Assembly (NCBI RefSeq): GCF_004664715.2
Contig: NC_051073.1
Coordinates: 58,631,879 to 58,695,878, forward strand
DNA length: 64,000 bases
Reading direction: 5' to 3'
Source: Peromyscus leucopus
Taxonomy: Eukaryota > Chordata > Mammalia > Rodentia > Cricetidae
Below the pieces are notes generated by a model. It did not search any database and had not been told where the DNA came from. It saw only the letters and a list, made by a program, of their open reading frames with translations. The translations under genes and the position numbers were made by a program. This document shows, one piece after another, positions 37,025 through 48,611 of the stretch. How positions within the stretch are numbered: position 1 is the stretch's first letter; every line of letters begins with the position of its first letter.

Positions 37025-37660
37025 ATTGTTTCAGTTAAAATTTTTTTGCATACAATATATTTTGATTCTATTTGTTCCCTTTCCCCAACTCCTCTCAGAT
37101 CCTACCCACACAACTTTATGTCCTCTCTTTCCAAAAAAGAAAAAAAGCAAACCAAAAACAAAATCAAAAGAAACAAAAACCAGTCAGACCAAAAATATAT
37201 GCCAAAACAAAATGAACCCCTTCCCCAACAAACAAGCAAACAAACAAACATGGCATCCATTTTGTGTTGGCCCACTGCTCCTGGGCATAGGGCCTGCCCG
37301 GGAGTACAGTTGATACACCCTGTGACACTCCTTTAGAGAAAACTGGTTTTCCCTTTCAGGCAGGTGCCAACTGCAGAGAGCTTCTTAGTTAGGGTGGGAC
37401 TTTGTCTACTTCCCCTTCTCAGCGCTGGGATTTTGTCTGGTCTAAACCTGCGCAGGCCTTGTGCAGGCTGTCACAGCCTCTGAATTCATGTATGTATCAG
37501 TCTTGGTTCTATTTGTTTTCTTGGTGTCATCCACCATCTCTGGCCCTTACAATCTTTCTGCTGCCTCTACTGCTTAGGTCCCTTAAGGGCAGGGGTGAGA
37601 TAATAGCATCGCAGTTAAGACTGAGTTCTCTTTACACATTGTCTGGTTGTGGGTGTCTGT
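37025..37660 (-). mobile_element. L1 3'-UTR fragment (Lx-like)
   Basis: Antisense L1 3'-UTR text: 'ccccaactcctctcagatcc', a C/A-rich tract at 37136-37250, 'tggcccttacaatctttctg', 'ggtgtctgtgttaattccta'. The same arrangement, diverged, appears at 63170-63915. Confidence 0.6.
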
Positions 37661-37661
37661 G

Positions 37662-37850
37662 TTAATTCCTATCTATGGAAAGAAGAAGCTTCTCTGATGA
37701 GGGTTGAACATGTACAGACTCTGAGTTTTTTCTATGACATTCTGAGTTTTTCATTTCCAATTTTATTTCAATTTTGGTTTTCTTTAATGATTCTATTTCT
37801 TTGTTAAATTCTATTTTCATGTCTTGAGTTGTTTTTATTACATCATTCAA
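37662..37850 (-). mobile_element. L1 ORF1-like coiled-coil remnant
   Basis: A 62-codon minus-strand frame with a charged heptad-like stretch, FNKEIESLKKTKIEIKLEM. It resembles the coiled-coil part of rodent L1 ORF1p, the RNA-binding chaperone of the retrotransposon. It lies immediately upstream, in the L1 sense, of L1 3'-UTR sequence, with no ORF2 between. The 37851-38230 interval may be further 5' L1 sequence. It is not a functional gene. Confidence 0.4.
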
Positions 37851-38383
37851 CTGTTTGTATTTTCACAGTCTTCATTAAGGCATTTATTTATATCCTCTTT
37901 AAGGTCCTTGAGCATACTCAAAATTGCTATTGGAAGTCCTTGTCTTGTGCTTCAGCAAAATTGCTTTTCTCAAGGCCTATTGCACAGGGGTTGCTGGCTT
38001 CTGGATGAGGCATATTGTCTTGGTTGTTCATGCTTGTGTTTTTGCACTGAGATCTGGGCATCTGGAATTATAACCTTTGTAGAGTTTCTTTGTATAGATA
38101 TCTGGTTTCCTCTTTATTGGGTGGGTATTCCATTCTTTGGTTAATGTTGTCCACTCTGGGTACTGGCCAATTGTGGTGGCTGTGGGATCCCTGGTAGAGA
38201 GTGGTTTTAGAGTCAGTGTGAGGATGACATCATTTATTATGTAAGCATCATAGATTTATGTATCACTCTATACCAAATACCTTAAAATAAAATTTCATAT
38301 GACAGTGCATTTTCTCCAGGTAGTCTGACTATTCCTCTTTACCTACTTCATACTCCTAAACTGGGTTCCCTTTTATTATTTCT

Positions 38384-38385
<2 letters not shown>

Positions 38386-38422
<37 letters not shown>
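38386..38422. repeat. (TG)n microsatellite
   Basis: An uninterrupted TG run. Confidence 0.96.
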
Positions 38423-38425
<3 letters not shown>

Positions 38426-38521
38426 CTTTTAGCCTAGGTATTGCCTAACAATATTTTTCTATTATTAGTGCATATTGATTATACAGAGTAATAGTTCTCA
38501 CTGTTTCATATTTGCATATAA

Positions 38522-38716
38522 CAGTGGTTCTCAGCCTTCCTAATGTTGCCACCCTTTAATCCAGTTCCTCATGGATGGTGGCCCCGAACCATAAAATTAT
38601 TTTTGTTACTACTTCATAACTATAATTTTGCTCCTGTTATGAATTGTAATGTAAACACTTTTGGAGACAGAGATTTGCCAAAGGTGTTGCAACTCACTGG
38701 TTGAGAAAACCCAGTG
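38522..38716. mobile_element. URR1-like hAT DNA transposon (non-autonomous)
   Basis: Terminal inverted repeats cagtggttctcagcc and ggttgagaaaacccagtg bracket about 195 bp, with 'aaaattatttttgttactac', 'ttcataactataattttgct' inside. This is the rodent URR1 / hAT-Charlie MITE pattern. No clean 8-bp duplication is left. Confidence 0.75.
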
Positions 38717-38809
38717 GTTTTATTTACTATTTTCTCACTCTTTCCCTTCCTTACCTCAACAACCTTGTCTTCCTTAATAGTCCCTTTCTACTTTAATGTC
38801 ATTTCTTTC

Positions 38810-39502
38810 TTACTCCACGAGAGAAAACATGACAATATTTTATTTTGTTTAATATGATCTCTAGTTACATTCATCTTCCTACAACCAATGTGATTCATCC
38901 TTTTTTATTGATTCATAATATTTCACTGTTTGTCTATCCCACAATTTTCTTTAGCCATCTACTTACTGACAGGCATCTAGGCTCATCCCATAATTTGACT
39001 GTTGTGTGTAATGCTCCAATAAACAAATGATAAACAGATATCTACATTGTATGCTGTTTTTTAAATTCCTTTGGGTATATATGAAGGAGTGGTATGGCTG
39101 TATTGTATGGTCGTTTCATTTTTAGTTTTTCGAGGAACTTCTATGGTAACTAAACTGATTTATGACACTACAAACAGTGCATACGAATTCTTTGCCCCCT
39201 ATATCTTTGCCAACATTTTTTAAAATTTCTTTTGGTTGATTTTTAAAGGTTAGTGTACAAAATAATGGACTTCATCACACATATATATGTGTATGTATGT
39301 ATATATGTGTGTGTACAATTTCTGGTGTCCTTAATAATAGATAATAGCCATTCTGAGATGAGCTGAAATCTCAGTGTAGTTTTGATTTACATTTTCCTAA
39401 TAGCTAGAGATAGTGAATATTTTTCATATTATTGTTGGTCATTTTTACTTTTTTGACAAGAACCTGCTCAGTTCAAATGCCCATTTGTTTTTGATTGGGC
39501 TG

Positions 39503-39538
<36 letters not shown>

Positions 39539-39960
39539 GTGCTTATTAAACTCACGACCTCATAATGCTAGGTAAGCACTCTGCTATGCATCAACATCCC
39601 CAGCCCTGCTTGTTCCTTTGACATTTTTTGAGTCCTTTATGCATTCTGGCTATTAATCTTCTGTCAAAAGAATAGCTGGCAAAGATTTTTCTCTCTGTTT
39701 TGGAGGTTGTCTTTGTTTCCTTTGCTGTGTAAGACCTTTCAAAGTTGATAGAATTCTGTTTGTTGATTCAGGCTATTATTTTCTGAGCTAATGGAATCTT
39801 ATTCAATAAGTTGCTTGCCATTGCTATACCTTAAAGTGTTTCCCTCTAGTATTTCAAAGTTTAATGTTTTTTTTTTTTATTTGAGTTAATTTTTGTATAG
39901 CAAAGAGATAAGGATCTTTTACTAGGCATTTACTAGATTTACTAGGTACTTCAATTGGGA
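38810..39960 (-). mobile_element. L1 ORF2 3' part, old, split by an ID element
   Basis: Antisense L1 ORF2 C-terminal text: 'cctttgggtatatatgaagg', 'gaggaacttctatggtaact', 'ttctgagatgagctgaaatc', 'tggctattaatcttctgtca'. The reading frame is broken throughout. The L1 text continues on both sides of the ID insertion at 39504-39605. Confidence 0.8.
39504..39605 (-). mobile_element. ID SINE with long A tail
   Basis: A run of about 34 T (the antisense tail) is followed by antisense ID body: 'ttattaaactcacgacctca', 'ggtaagcactctgctatgca', 'tcaacatccccagcc'. ctgctt occurs at both edges (39500-39505, 39606-39611), consistent with a short target duplication within the L1. Confidence 0.85.
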
Positions 39961-40019
39961 CATCTTTTTTTCCCCTAGATTATCAATATATATATATGTA
40001 TATATTATATTTCGTTTTA

Positions 40020-41040
40020 TTTTGTATTTAAATTTTTTTATTCATTTTACATACCAATCACAGCTCACCCTCCGTTCCTCCCTCCCTCCCCTCTACTCCA
40101 CCCCCATCCACTCTCTAGAAAGGGTAAGGCCTCCCATAGGGAGTCAGAGAAGCCTGGCACATCAACTTGAGGTAGGACTAAGCCCCTCCCCACTGCATCA
40201 AGGCTGAGCAAGGCATCCCACCATAGAGAATGGGCTCCAAAAGGCCAGTTCATCAGGCTTTTTGAAATCCACTACCTATGATGGGACACCTCACACAACC
40301 TTGAGGCATGGGGAAAGGATTGGACTTGCCTCTACTGGATGTGCCTCCCCATGGGAGGCCTTGCCTTCTTGTGTTGGGTATTAGGGGGTGGGTTGGGAGG
40401 GGGAGGCTGAGGGGGGCAGGAGGAGGGAAGAGGGAGATCTTTGATTGGTGTGTAAAATGAATGAAAAACATTTCTTAATTATATATATATATAAAAAAAG
40501 CCAGCTTATGTGCCAGGGATAGATCCTGGTCCCACTGCCAGGGGGCCCACAAAGAGACAAAGCCACACAAATGTCACCCACATGCAGAGGGTCTAGTTTA
40601 GTCCCATACAGGCTCCCCAGCTGTTGGTCCAGAGTCCTTGAGGTCCCACGAGTTCAGGTCAGCTGTCTCTGTGGGTTTTCCAGTCATGAACTTGACTTCC
40701 CTTGCTCATGTAGACCTTCCTCCCTCTCTTTGGCTGGACCTCCTGAGCTCGACCAGTGGTTGGCTGTGGATCTCTACATCTGCTCCCATCAGTTACTGGA
40801 TGGAGGTTCTATGATGACAATTAGGGTGTCACCAATCTGATTACAGGAGAAGGCCAGTTCAGGCACCCTCTTCACTATTGCTAGGAGTCTTAGCTATGGT
40901 CATCCTTGTGAGTTTCTGGGAATTTCTCCAGCACCAGGTTTCTCCCTATTCCTGTAATGACTCCCTCTACCAAGATATCAAGATATCTTTCATTGCTCTC
41001 TCCCAACTCACCCATCCCATTCTCTCATGTTCTCATCCTA
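40020..41040 (-). mobile_element. L1 3'-UTR, interrupted by a sense L1
   Basis: Antisense L1 3'-UTR parallel to 54530-55280: 'ttcattttacataccaatca', 'aaggcctcccatagggagtc', then after the interruption 'gggatagatcctggtcccac', 'ggctccccagctgttggtcc', 'tccttgtgagtttctgggaa'. The interruption is 40254-40495. Confidence 0.85.
40254..40495 (+). mobile_element. Short 5'-truncated L1 in the sense direction
   Basis: Only the last about 240 bp of an L1: 'acctatgatgggacacctca', 'ctccccatgggaggccttgc', 'ggtgtgtaaaatgaatgaaa', then an A/T-rich tail. The flanks aaaaggccagttcat (40239-40253) and a diverged aaaaagccagcttat (40495-40509) fit a target duplication in the host L1. It is inserted opposite to its host. 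Confidence 0.75.
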
Positions 41041-41185
41041 TTTTTTTTCCAAGACAGGGTTTCTCTGTGTAGCCCTGGCTGTCCTAGAACTCTCTCTGTA
41101 GACCAGGCTGGCCTTGAACTCAGATATATGCCTACTTCTGCCTCCTGAGTGCTATGGGTATGCCTCACCATGCCAGGCAGGACCA

Positions 41186-41220
<35 letters not shown>
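41041..41220 (-). mobile_element. B1 SINE plus T33 run
   Basis: 41041-41181 is an antisense B1 ('aagacagggtttctctgtg', 'gctgtcctagaactctctc', ending 'cctcaccatgccaggcagg') that ends the L1 3'-UTR host. A T run at 41188-41220 follows; its origin is unclear. Confidence 0.88.
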
Positions 41221-41223
<3 letters not shown>

Positions 41224-42984
41224 GGATTTGAGAGACAAGCATCCCTGTATAAACCATTTATATGTTTTGTAATTAACAACTTATGCTATGTGTGAATATT
41301 CAGTTTTATAATTTTTATACAATTTCCTCTTTTACAATGGATCATGTTATCACTGCTGCCCTTTCCCTCCTCCTCCTCCTCCTCCTCGTGCTTTTATTCT
41401 TTTTAACATCTTATAATTTACCTGAACTCTTTCTTTTTGTCCTTTGGTAACCTTAATTTTCATGTGTATTTATTCTCTTACCTAAAAGTTTTTATTCTCG
41501 AATGAGAAAACCTGAAAATGTCTAAAACTTTTCTTCTGCCATGATTTCACTCCCCCGAGTGAGTCTAATATTTTTAGTGAGATCATTAACACACAAAATA
41601 ACTTTTTGAGTCAGTTTCTGTTTCATGTACTAACTTCTTTTTGTAAGGACTAGAAACTTTAGATTTCATATGCTCATGGATCACTAAGGAATTATCTTTA
41701 ATGTTCTTTGATCTCTGATAACTAATGTAACAATTTCTGTCATTATAAAAAGCAGGGTCATCCATTTGCTATAATTTTATTTTGTTTTAACATTTTTTCA
41801 TCTTGATGTTTATTTTATTCTGAGGAAAGCTATAGATTTAAAAACCTTGGAGCAAAAGGTAAATATCAAGAGAATGGATGCTAAGAACTAAATATTTGAG
41901 AGTCGTCACCTAAAGAAAACATAAGGAATAGTGGTAGGGGAAGTGTTTGAGATGTAATTTATACAGGGCACACGTCACAGATTTTAATACTCAATTCAAT
42001 GTCTTTGACAGTTCTTCATATCTGTGTAGTCATCAGGCAACATAAACTGAAGAGTTCTTAAACAGTCTTTAAATTTCCCATCTTTTTATATTCGGTTTTC
42101 TACCTCTATCCCTTTCCAGAAACAACTGAATTGACTTTTCACCAGAGCTTAACTTTGCTCATTATTGATTTTCATATAAGTAGACAGACAACATATGGAA
42201 TATGCATATGTATGTGCCTTTCATGAAAGATGCTTTTAAAATATATTTGTGCTGTTTAGTGTATTAGTATTTTATTTCTCTTTATTGTCAAGTAGCGGTT
42301 CACTAAATATTTTTAAATTTTTATTTTTGTTATATAGGCACACTCAGTATAGAAAAATATATCAGGATAAAGAGTAAAACACAAATTGTCCGTATTTCAA
42401 ACACTTACTTAGATATAGGCAGCAGTTACTGATTTTTAGGTACATTTTATTACTTTTAAAAATAGCCCATTTTTTAATTTGAAAAAGACCATCATTCAGA
42501 TAAAAAAAAAGATTGCTATATTTAAAGATTGCTATAGCAAGGGACTCCACAACCATCAGTTGCAAATAGCAGGAGCTTAAAAGCAGGTATGCGGTGGAAG
42601 AGCTCTATAGTAAAAGAACAAAAAAGATTTCGGATACACTGACTTGGGAAGAGATTTGCAGGCTAAGTGAAACTGAAGCATCTTCTGTGATTGGTTTGGG
42701 AAACATCTGACTTTCATAAGTGTTGAATTTAAGTACAGTGGGGGAGGGAGCTGCACAGATTAGGGGAACTGGCAGTCGCTGACTAATACTTTCTTACTTC
42801 AGGCTGATTGCAGAGGAGGTTGGGGTCTGGGTTCCTGGATTGGTTGCTGCAGGGTTTGTGCTTTGCTTCCCTAAGCTGATCATTATAGAAGTTGAGTCAG
42901 ATTCTATTATGTTTGTCCAGCCATTGTGCATTGTGCAGACTTTTAGCTGTATTCTTGTATGTTACAAATATACTGAAGAGACTT
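41221..42984. other. STXBP5L intron, no feature recognised
   Basis: Unique-looking AT-rich DNA with a small (CTC)n tract at about 41369-41389. Confidence 0.5.
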
Positions 42985-43345
42985 CCACATTCTCATGTTT
43001 ACTATGGCATTATTCACAATAGCCAAGACATGGAAACAACCTAAATTTCTATGAAGCGACGAATAAAGAAAAAAGAAATCTTGTAATTTCCAGCACCATG
43101 GATGAAATTGGAAACCATCACATTAATTGATAGGTTAAGCACAGAAAGGAAAGTATTGTGTAATCTTAATCACAAGACAAACATGAAACAGTTGATCTCA
43201 TAGAAGTTGAGAGTAGAATGGTGATTACCAGAGGCTGAGGAGAACAGAAACTGAGAGGTGGAAAGAGACTGATCAATGGGTACTGTCTTATAGATCGGAG
43301 GAAGTTCTTCTAGTGGGCTGCTGCATAGTAGGGTGTGTACACATG
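42985..43345 (+). mobile_element. Old L1 3' end (L1M-like), sense
   Basis: 'ggcattattcacaatagcca', 'agacatggaaacaacctaaa', 'gatgaaattggaaaccatca', 'gaagttgagagtagaatggt', 'gattaccagaggctgaggag' follow the ORF2 end and 3'-UTR of old mammalian L1, with internal deletions. Confidence 0.75.
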
Positions 43346-43990
43346 TGTGAGAGACTCTTACTGGAGAAACAATACACCCATGTCTACTCACCTGAGAAAG
43401 GAGCTCGTAGCAGACTAAAGTAATGACTGTACCAAAGTCTAACCAAAAGCCCACCCCACTAAGGGTGATGCTTGGGGAGAGCCACATCCCTGGAGCTCTT
43501 TGTACAGCTCCAAGCAGCTCTACAAGTCAAAGAAATCTCTCTGTGGATGGTTTGGCCAGAGTCTCCTTTCCCAGAAGTTGTTTTTTCCTTGTATAAAGCT
43601 TGGGAGAGGTCTTGGAGAATCCTGCAAGTTTCCCCTTTCCCAGATCTGTGCCTTTTTTTTCCTTCTAAACTTCTATGACTGTCCCTCTTCCTCAAGGAGA
43701 GAATATTTCAATTTGAGAGACGCTGCTATACAACAACTGATAATAAATATATTGTACCTTTGAAAAATCTGGAAGAAAGGATTTTGAATCTTTATCACAA
43801 AATTTAAATGGGGAAATAAGCATAGTCAGATTCAAATAGATCTTACACAGTGTATACCTGTATTGACTCATCCCACTAATGCATTTTTGCAAATGTTTTG
43901 CCTTCTAGAACTATATAAATCAAGCTCCAAGTCATAAAGATAAAAATAGTTATGTATTAATTATTTTGCCATTTTATGTTCTTGAGAGTG
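43346..43990. other. STXBP5L intron, no feature recognised
   Basis: Overlapping open frames at 43459-43763 have no assignable protein pattern. Confidence 0.4.
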
Positions 43991-44250
43991 GTGATTAAAT
44001 TTTGTTGTCAATTTGACTGGACTTAGAATCACCTAGTAGGCACAACTCAAGTCCTCTCTGTGAGGGTGCTTCCAGAGAAGTCTAACTGAGGAGGAGAAAC
44101 CCACCATGAGTGTGGGTGGCACCATGCCATGGGCTGGTATCCTAGACTAAATTAAAAGAGAAGAAGAAAAAGTCAGTAGAGTACCTGTATTCATTTCTCT
44201 CTGCTTCCTCTGCTGTATTTTATCACAGCAGTGAGAAAAGTGACTATTAT
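43991..44250 (+). mobile_element. MaLR-like solo LTR, copy C, shortened
   Basis: 'ttgttgtcaatttgactgga', 'cttagaatcacctagtaggc', 'accatgagtgtgggtggca', 'ttatcacagcagtgagaaaa' match copies A, B and D. The region before the polyadenylation-like block is deleted. Confidence 0.5.
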
Positions 44251-44387
44251 AATGAATTAAAGATGGCACTGTACCTCCATTTTAATAAATAACTCATGGT
44301 GTTTAATCCAATATAACAAATCTTCCCAAAACCTGTATCAAGATCCCTTTGTTAACGTCAGTCAGTCTTGAATTTTTTCCCCTTTCT

Positions 44388-44461
44388 TGTGCTGGAGATT
44401 GAACTCAAGATCTCATACATGCTAGACAAGGACTCTGCCACTCACCCACATCTTTAGCCAT
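44388..44461 (-). mobile_element. ID SINE, decayed
   Basis: 'tggagattgaactcaagatc', 'catacatgctagacaaggac', 'catctttagcca' is an antisense ID body with many changes. Confidence 0.65.
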
Positions 44462-44619
44462 TGAATGCTAATTTGTATCCAACAAATGCTTTTACATATC
44501 TCTTTACCTTCAATAAGCTGTTCAACAAAGCCATATTTTTAATGCCATCTTTATATTCAACAACTTCATTCTGGAATATTTATATGTAATGTTTATAGCC
44601 TTTAAAAAGCTGTGACATT

Positions 44620-44766
44620 GCCGGGCGGTGGTGGCGCACGCCTTTAATCCCAGCACTCGGGAGGCAGAGGCAGGCGAATCTCTGTGAGTTCGAGGCAGCC
44701 TGGTCTCCAAAGCGAGTTCCAGGAAAAGCGCAAAGCTACACAGAGAAACCCTGTCTTGAAAAACCA

Positions 44767-44789
<23 letters not shown>
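44620..44789 (+). mobile_element. Young cricetid-type B1 SINE
   Basis: Near-consensus 'gccgggcggtggtggcgcac' to 'gaaaccctgtcttgaaaaa', with the 'aaaagcgcaaagctacac' variant and a long A tail. aaaaagctgtgacat is duplicated at 44604-44618 and 44790-44804. Confidence 0.96.
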
Positions 44790-44797
<8 letters not shown>

Positions 44798-45269
44798 GTG
44801 ACATACTTTTCAAAATTCTTTCGAGATTATAGAGTTAAGAATTATTCTCTTTTTAAATTTAAATGGGATAGATGTACTCCTCATCAATAAGCAAAGGCAG
44901 GCAAGCTAGCAATGCTACTTCTGTATTTTTTAATTTAACATACCTTGGTAAAATTTCTGCTCCATAGATATCATGTGTTCTTGTTCAGAGAAGAGTTTAT
45001 TAGATTTTACAGGAGAACAATTTTAACTGAAAAAAAAAATAAGTAGAAATCTAGTTTTAAATTATTATCCAGGATGCTGTTTCATCTTGATGAGTAGTTT
45101 AGGAAAATGACATGTGAAATGCCCTTTGAGGTATTTGGAGAGATACAAGAGGAGGAAAGGAAGCTGAAAGTTCCATTGCTTGACTTTACTGTGAAAAGTT
45201 TAACCAGTATAATTTGTCTTTTTCTGCTTTCTGTCTTAACTTTTACAATAAATTAGAAACTTTCGTTAA

Positions 45270-45795
45270 TGTATTAGTCAGGATTCTCTACAGGAACAGA
45301 ACCAACAGAGTGAACATGTGTTACAAAGGGACTTATTAGATTGGCTTATATGTATACATGGATTTGGTAGACTAATAATGGCTGCCAGTGTGCTGGAGAG
45401 GCTGAGAACCCAGGAGTTGCACGGTGCACATGGCTGGATGTCTCAGCAGTCTCAATCTGGCATGGAAAGCCTGGAGAATTCTGGCAGAGCTTCTGGTCTT
45501 GACAGCTGAGGAAGCCGGGTTCTGATGACAGGGAAGAATGGCTACAGAGTCTCAATGGGATAGATGGACTCATCAGCAAGAAGCAAGGGCTGAAGGGAGC
45601 AAAGCTGCTTTTCCCTCTGACCTCTTGATACCCCAGCGGCCACTAGAAGACGCTGCCTACTTTAACAGGGGTGTGTGTGTGTGTGGGGAGAAATCTTTCA
45701 GTTAACCCTTACTGAAACGCTCTCATAGACCTGCCCAGAGGCATGCCCCTCAGTTAATTTCAGATCCAATCAAGCTGACAATTAGGATTAACCAT
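45270..45795 (-). mobile_element. LTR-like dispersed repeat
   Basis: Begins 'gtattagtcaggattctcta' and ends 'caatcaagctgacaattagg', the pattern of an antisense rodent MaLR-like LTR. Contains a (GT)n run near 45670. The family is not fixed; open frames within are incidental. Confidence 0.45.
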
Positions 45796-45799
45796 TGCA

Positions 45800-46320
45800 C
45801 TTTGCAAAGATAATTAATATTTGATCTTCATATTTGATTTGAAAGAAAACTTTGAATAGCTATCTTTTCTTTGACTCCTTAACAAATGGTATAATGTTGG
45901 TCTGGGATTTGGCGATTCTGATTCTCTGTAAATTTCTGAAAGAGCCCCACTTTTAGTGTATAACCTAACCCTAAGAAGCTGTAGGCAAAACCAGTTGATA
46001 TCTAAGTGCTTTGGGCAAGGGACTAGGAAATGGAAAGCTGAATTTTAGGGAAATTTGTAGGATTTTGAACTCTCTGTGCAGATTTTCATTTTTGCTTATT
46101 TAGAGTGGTTCTTCATAATTTCTGGACACAATGACAAAGTGAGTGCTCAAGAACTGCTAAGAAGGTATGAGAGAGACTGTTTTGGGAGAAGAGTTAGTTT
46201 ATGACATGCTATATAATAGGAAGCACTTTGGACATATAATACTTCACTAAATGTATTATCTAGTGAGCTTGGGTTTCTTGTTTTTCTTGTTAAACCTCAA
46301 GTTCTGCCCTAATCTGGACT
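45800..46320. other. STXBP5L intron, no feature recognised
   Basis: Unique-looking. Confidence 0.5.
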
Positions 46321-46324
46321 CTGG

Positions 46325-46608
46325 TCTAGGTATATATGTGGACCCATGTGCATGTGTCCATGCATGTACAGGCTAGTAGTAGACATTGATGTCCACTATT
46401 GCTAACTATCTTACTTGTTAATGCAGTCTCTGAGCTTGGATTTGACTGACTCACCAGGCTGGCCAGAGAACCCTTGGGGTACTTCTGTCACTACCTCTCA
46501 GCACTAGCATTATAGACACATGTTGCCATGTCTAGCTTGGCTTTTTAAGTGTATCCTTATGCTTTTAGAGCAAGCTCTTTAATCACTGTGACCTCTTCCT
46601 TGACCCCT
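46325..46608 (-). mobile_element. B4/RSINE1-type SINE, old
   Basis: Antisense composite of tRNA-like and B1-like parts: 'gtctctgagcttggatttga', 'accaggctggccagagaacc', 'tcagcactagcattatagac', 'agcaagctctttaatcactg'. Confidence 0.6.
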
Positions 46609-46764
46609 TCAATTTTATTTGATTCCGCTAAAAGATTGGCTACTATCATTGGTAACATATTTCCTATTCTAGAGGACTGCTGAGATAGACAAAGAAATTG
46701 AAAAGTGAAACATCCTATCTACCTATTTAGACATCAAGGTTCTGTACAAAATGTTATGTGGATA

Positions 46765-47096
46765 GGGCTGAGGAGATGTCTTAGTCAGTAAAGAGCTTGC
46801 ATCAAAAGCATGAGCACTTCAATTCATACCCCTGGCACCCAAGTAAAAAGTCAGATATGTTGTCTGGCATCTGTAACCCCAGTGCTGGGGAGCTAGGGTG
46901 GGAACAAGTGGATCCCTGGAGCTTCTTGGCCAGGCAGTCGTTAGTCAGCAAGCTCCAGGTTCAGTCTCAGAAAACAAGGTGGAGAAGTGACTGAGGAAGC
47001 AACCCAATGTCCACTTCTGCTCTCCACACACATATGTGCACACACATGAACACATACATTTGCACATACCACATACACATAAAGAGAAAAAGTGAT
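46765..47096 (+). mobile_element. B4/RSINE1-type SINE
   Basis: Sense tRNA-like head 'gggctgaggagatgtcttag', B1-like middle 'gtaaccccagtgctggggag', 'gatccctggagcttcttggc', 'aagctccaggttcagtctca', then a CA-rich tail. Confidence 0.78.
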
Positions 47097-47944
47097 TTGA
47101 GATATTTTAATATGCACAAAAGTGGAAGGAATAGTATTTAAATGAACTACCTATACCTATCATTTTCTTTAGGTCTTAAATTTTGTTACTTTTATTTCAT
47201 CTATTGCTTTCTCCTTTTTTCAGACATTTAACTTTTTATAATTGGCATATATTGAGTTAAATAAGTTACATTTTGAAGTATCTTCAGACTTTTAGAATGT
47301 TGGAGAAAATAAGAAAAATTCCATATGCCTTTGCTCTTCTGATTACATTTGTGTTCTATCCTAGCAAATGTGATCTGCTCTGTTCCTGGTTCTAAATTCT
47401 TATAGCAAAAATGTAGGTTTATTTTTCCCCTAGCTTTTCCACTTTTAAGAATTTATATAAAGCAGAGCCCTAAGAACTGTAGGCTCATATCTGGTCTTTG
47501 GAGAGACAAATAAAGTAGAAAATAATGTTTTTGTTGGTATTGAGCAGTTTTAACTGATGTCTTTCTGCCATTTACATAGAACTTAGTTAGCTTGACAATT
47601 CATATCAGTTCTTTCATCTCTCATGATAAGACTACAATAAACAGAACTTTATTTCTTACAAAACTTATTTTAATGCAAATGTATGTCATCTAATAAAAAG
47701 ACATTTAGTTTTTTTACTGGTTATAGAGATGAATGATCAAAATAATTTTGGGAATGTGTATGAAGCTACAAACATGTGCACTAGCATGAATATATGCGTA
47801 AACCTTGCTAACTAGACTAGATCATTAGCCTGTTGGCTAATTAAGAAATGCTAAACAAGGAAAAAATGTTTCATGGACCAGGTGAAGCCAAAGCCAATAA
47901 AGAGCATGTTTAGCCAATTCTTTTAGATGTAATCATTTTATGCT
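47097..47944. other. STXBP5L intron, no feature recognised
   Basis: AT-rich unique-looking DNA. Confidence 0.5.
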
Positions 47945-48133
47945 CAAGGGTGCCTGCATGTATGTCTATATATCGTGTGTGTGCAGTACCTAAGAAGGCC
48001 AGTAAAGGGCTTTGGATGCCATGGAACTACACTTACAGACCATTGGGAACCACCCTGTGGGCTCTGGGAATTGAACCTGGATCCTCTGGAAGAGCAGCCA
48101 GTGCTCTAACTGTTGAGCCATCTCTCTAGCCTC
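47945..48133 (-). mobile_element. B3-like SINE
   Basis: 'ctacacttacagaccattgg', 'gaattgaacctggatcctct', 'gaagagcagccagtgctcta', 'gagccatctctctagcc'. Confidence 0.82.
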
Positions 48134-48184
48134 TTAGCATGATAAGTCTCAACGGTAAAAGCAGGCAATGCTAATGGCATTTTT

Positions 48185-48360
48185 GAATACTTCCAGTCAG
48201 TTGCTGTGCTAAGTATTTCGGAAGAATTCTCTCTTGATTGTCCATTGCAACTCTATGAGGTAACAACTGTTTTTATTTTTGTGAATCAGGTAAGGAAATA
48301 GAAGCTTAAAGAGGCTTGCCTTAAGCCACGTAACAGTAAGGATAGTTTCATTTACCTTGA
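48185..48360 (+). mobile_element. MIR SINE
   Basis: 'cagttgctgtgctaagtatt', 'gcaactctatgaggtaacaa', 'caggtaaggaaatagaagct', 'agaggcttgccttaagccac' is a well-preserved MIR order. Confidence 0.75.
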
Positions 48361-48429
48361 GAATTTAAGATCCCTATCAGGTCAAATTTGCCAATAGTGT
48401 GACTTGTTTCAATTATGACTTGTAGTTTT

Positions 48430-48598
48430 TTGTTTGTTTGTTTTGTTTTGTTTTTTAAGACAGGGTTTCTCCGTATAGTTTTGGTGCATGTCCCAGAACT
48501 CACTCTGTAGCCCAGGCTGGCCTCCAACTCACAGAGATCTGCCTGGCTCTGCCTCCCAAGTGCTGGGATTAAGGACATGTGCTACCACCGCCAGGTCC
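48430..48598 (-). mobile_element. B1 SINE with target duplication
   Basis: Antisense B1 with a (TTTG)n/T tail, 'agacagggtttctccgtat' to 'tgctaccaccgccaggtc'. The duplication is gacttgtagtttt (48417-48429) and gacttttagtttt (48599-48611), one mismatch. Confidence 0.93.
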
Positions 48599-48611
48599 GA
48601 CTTTTAGTTTT

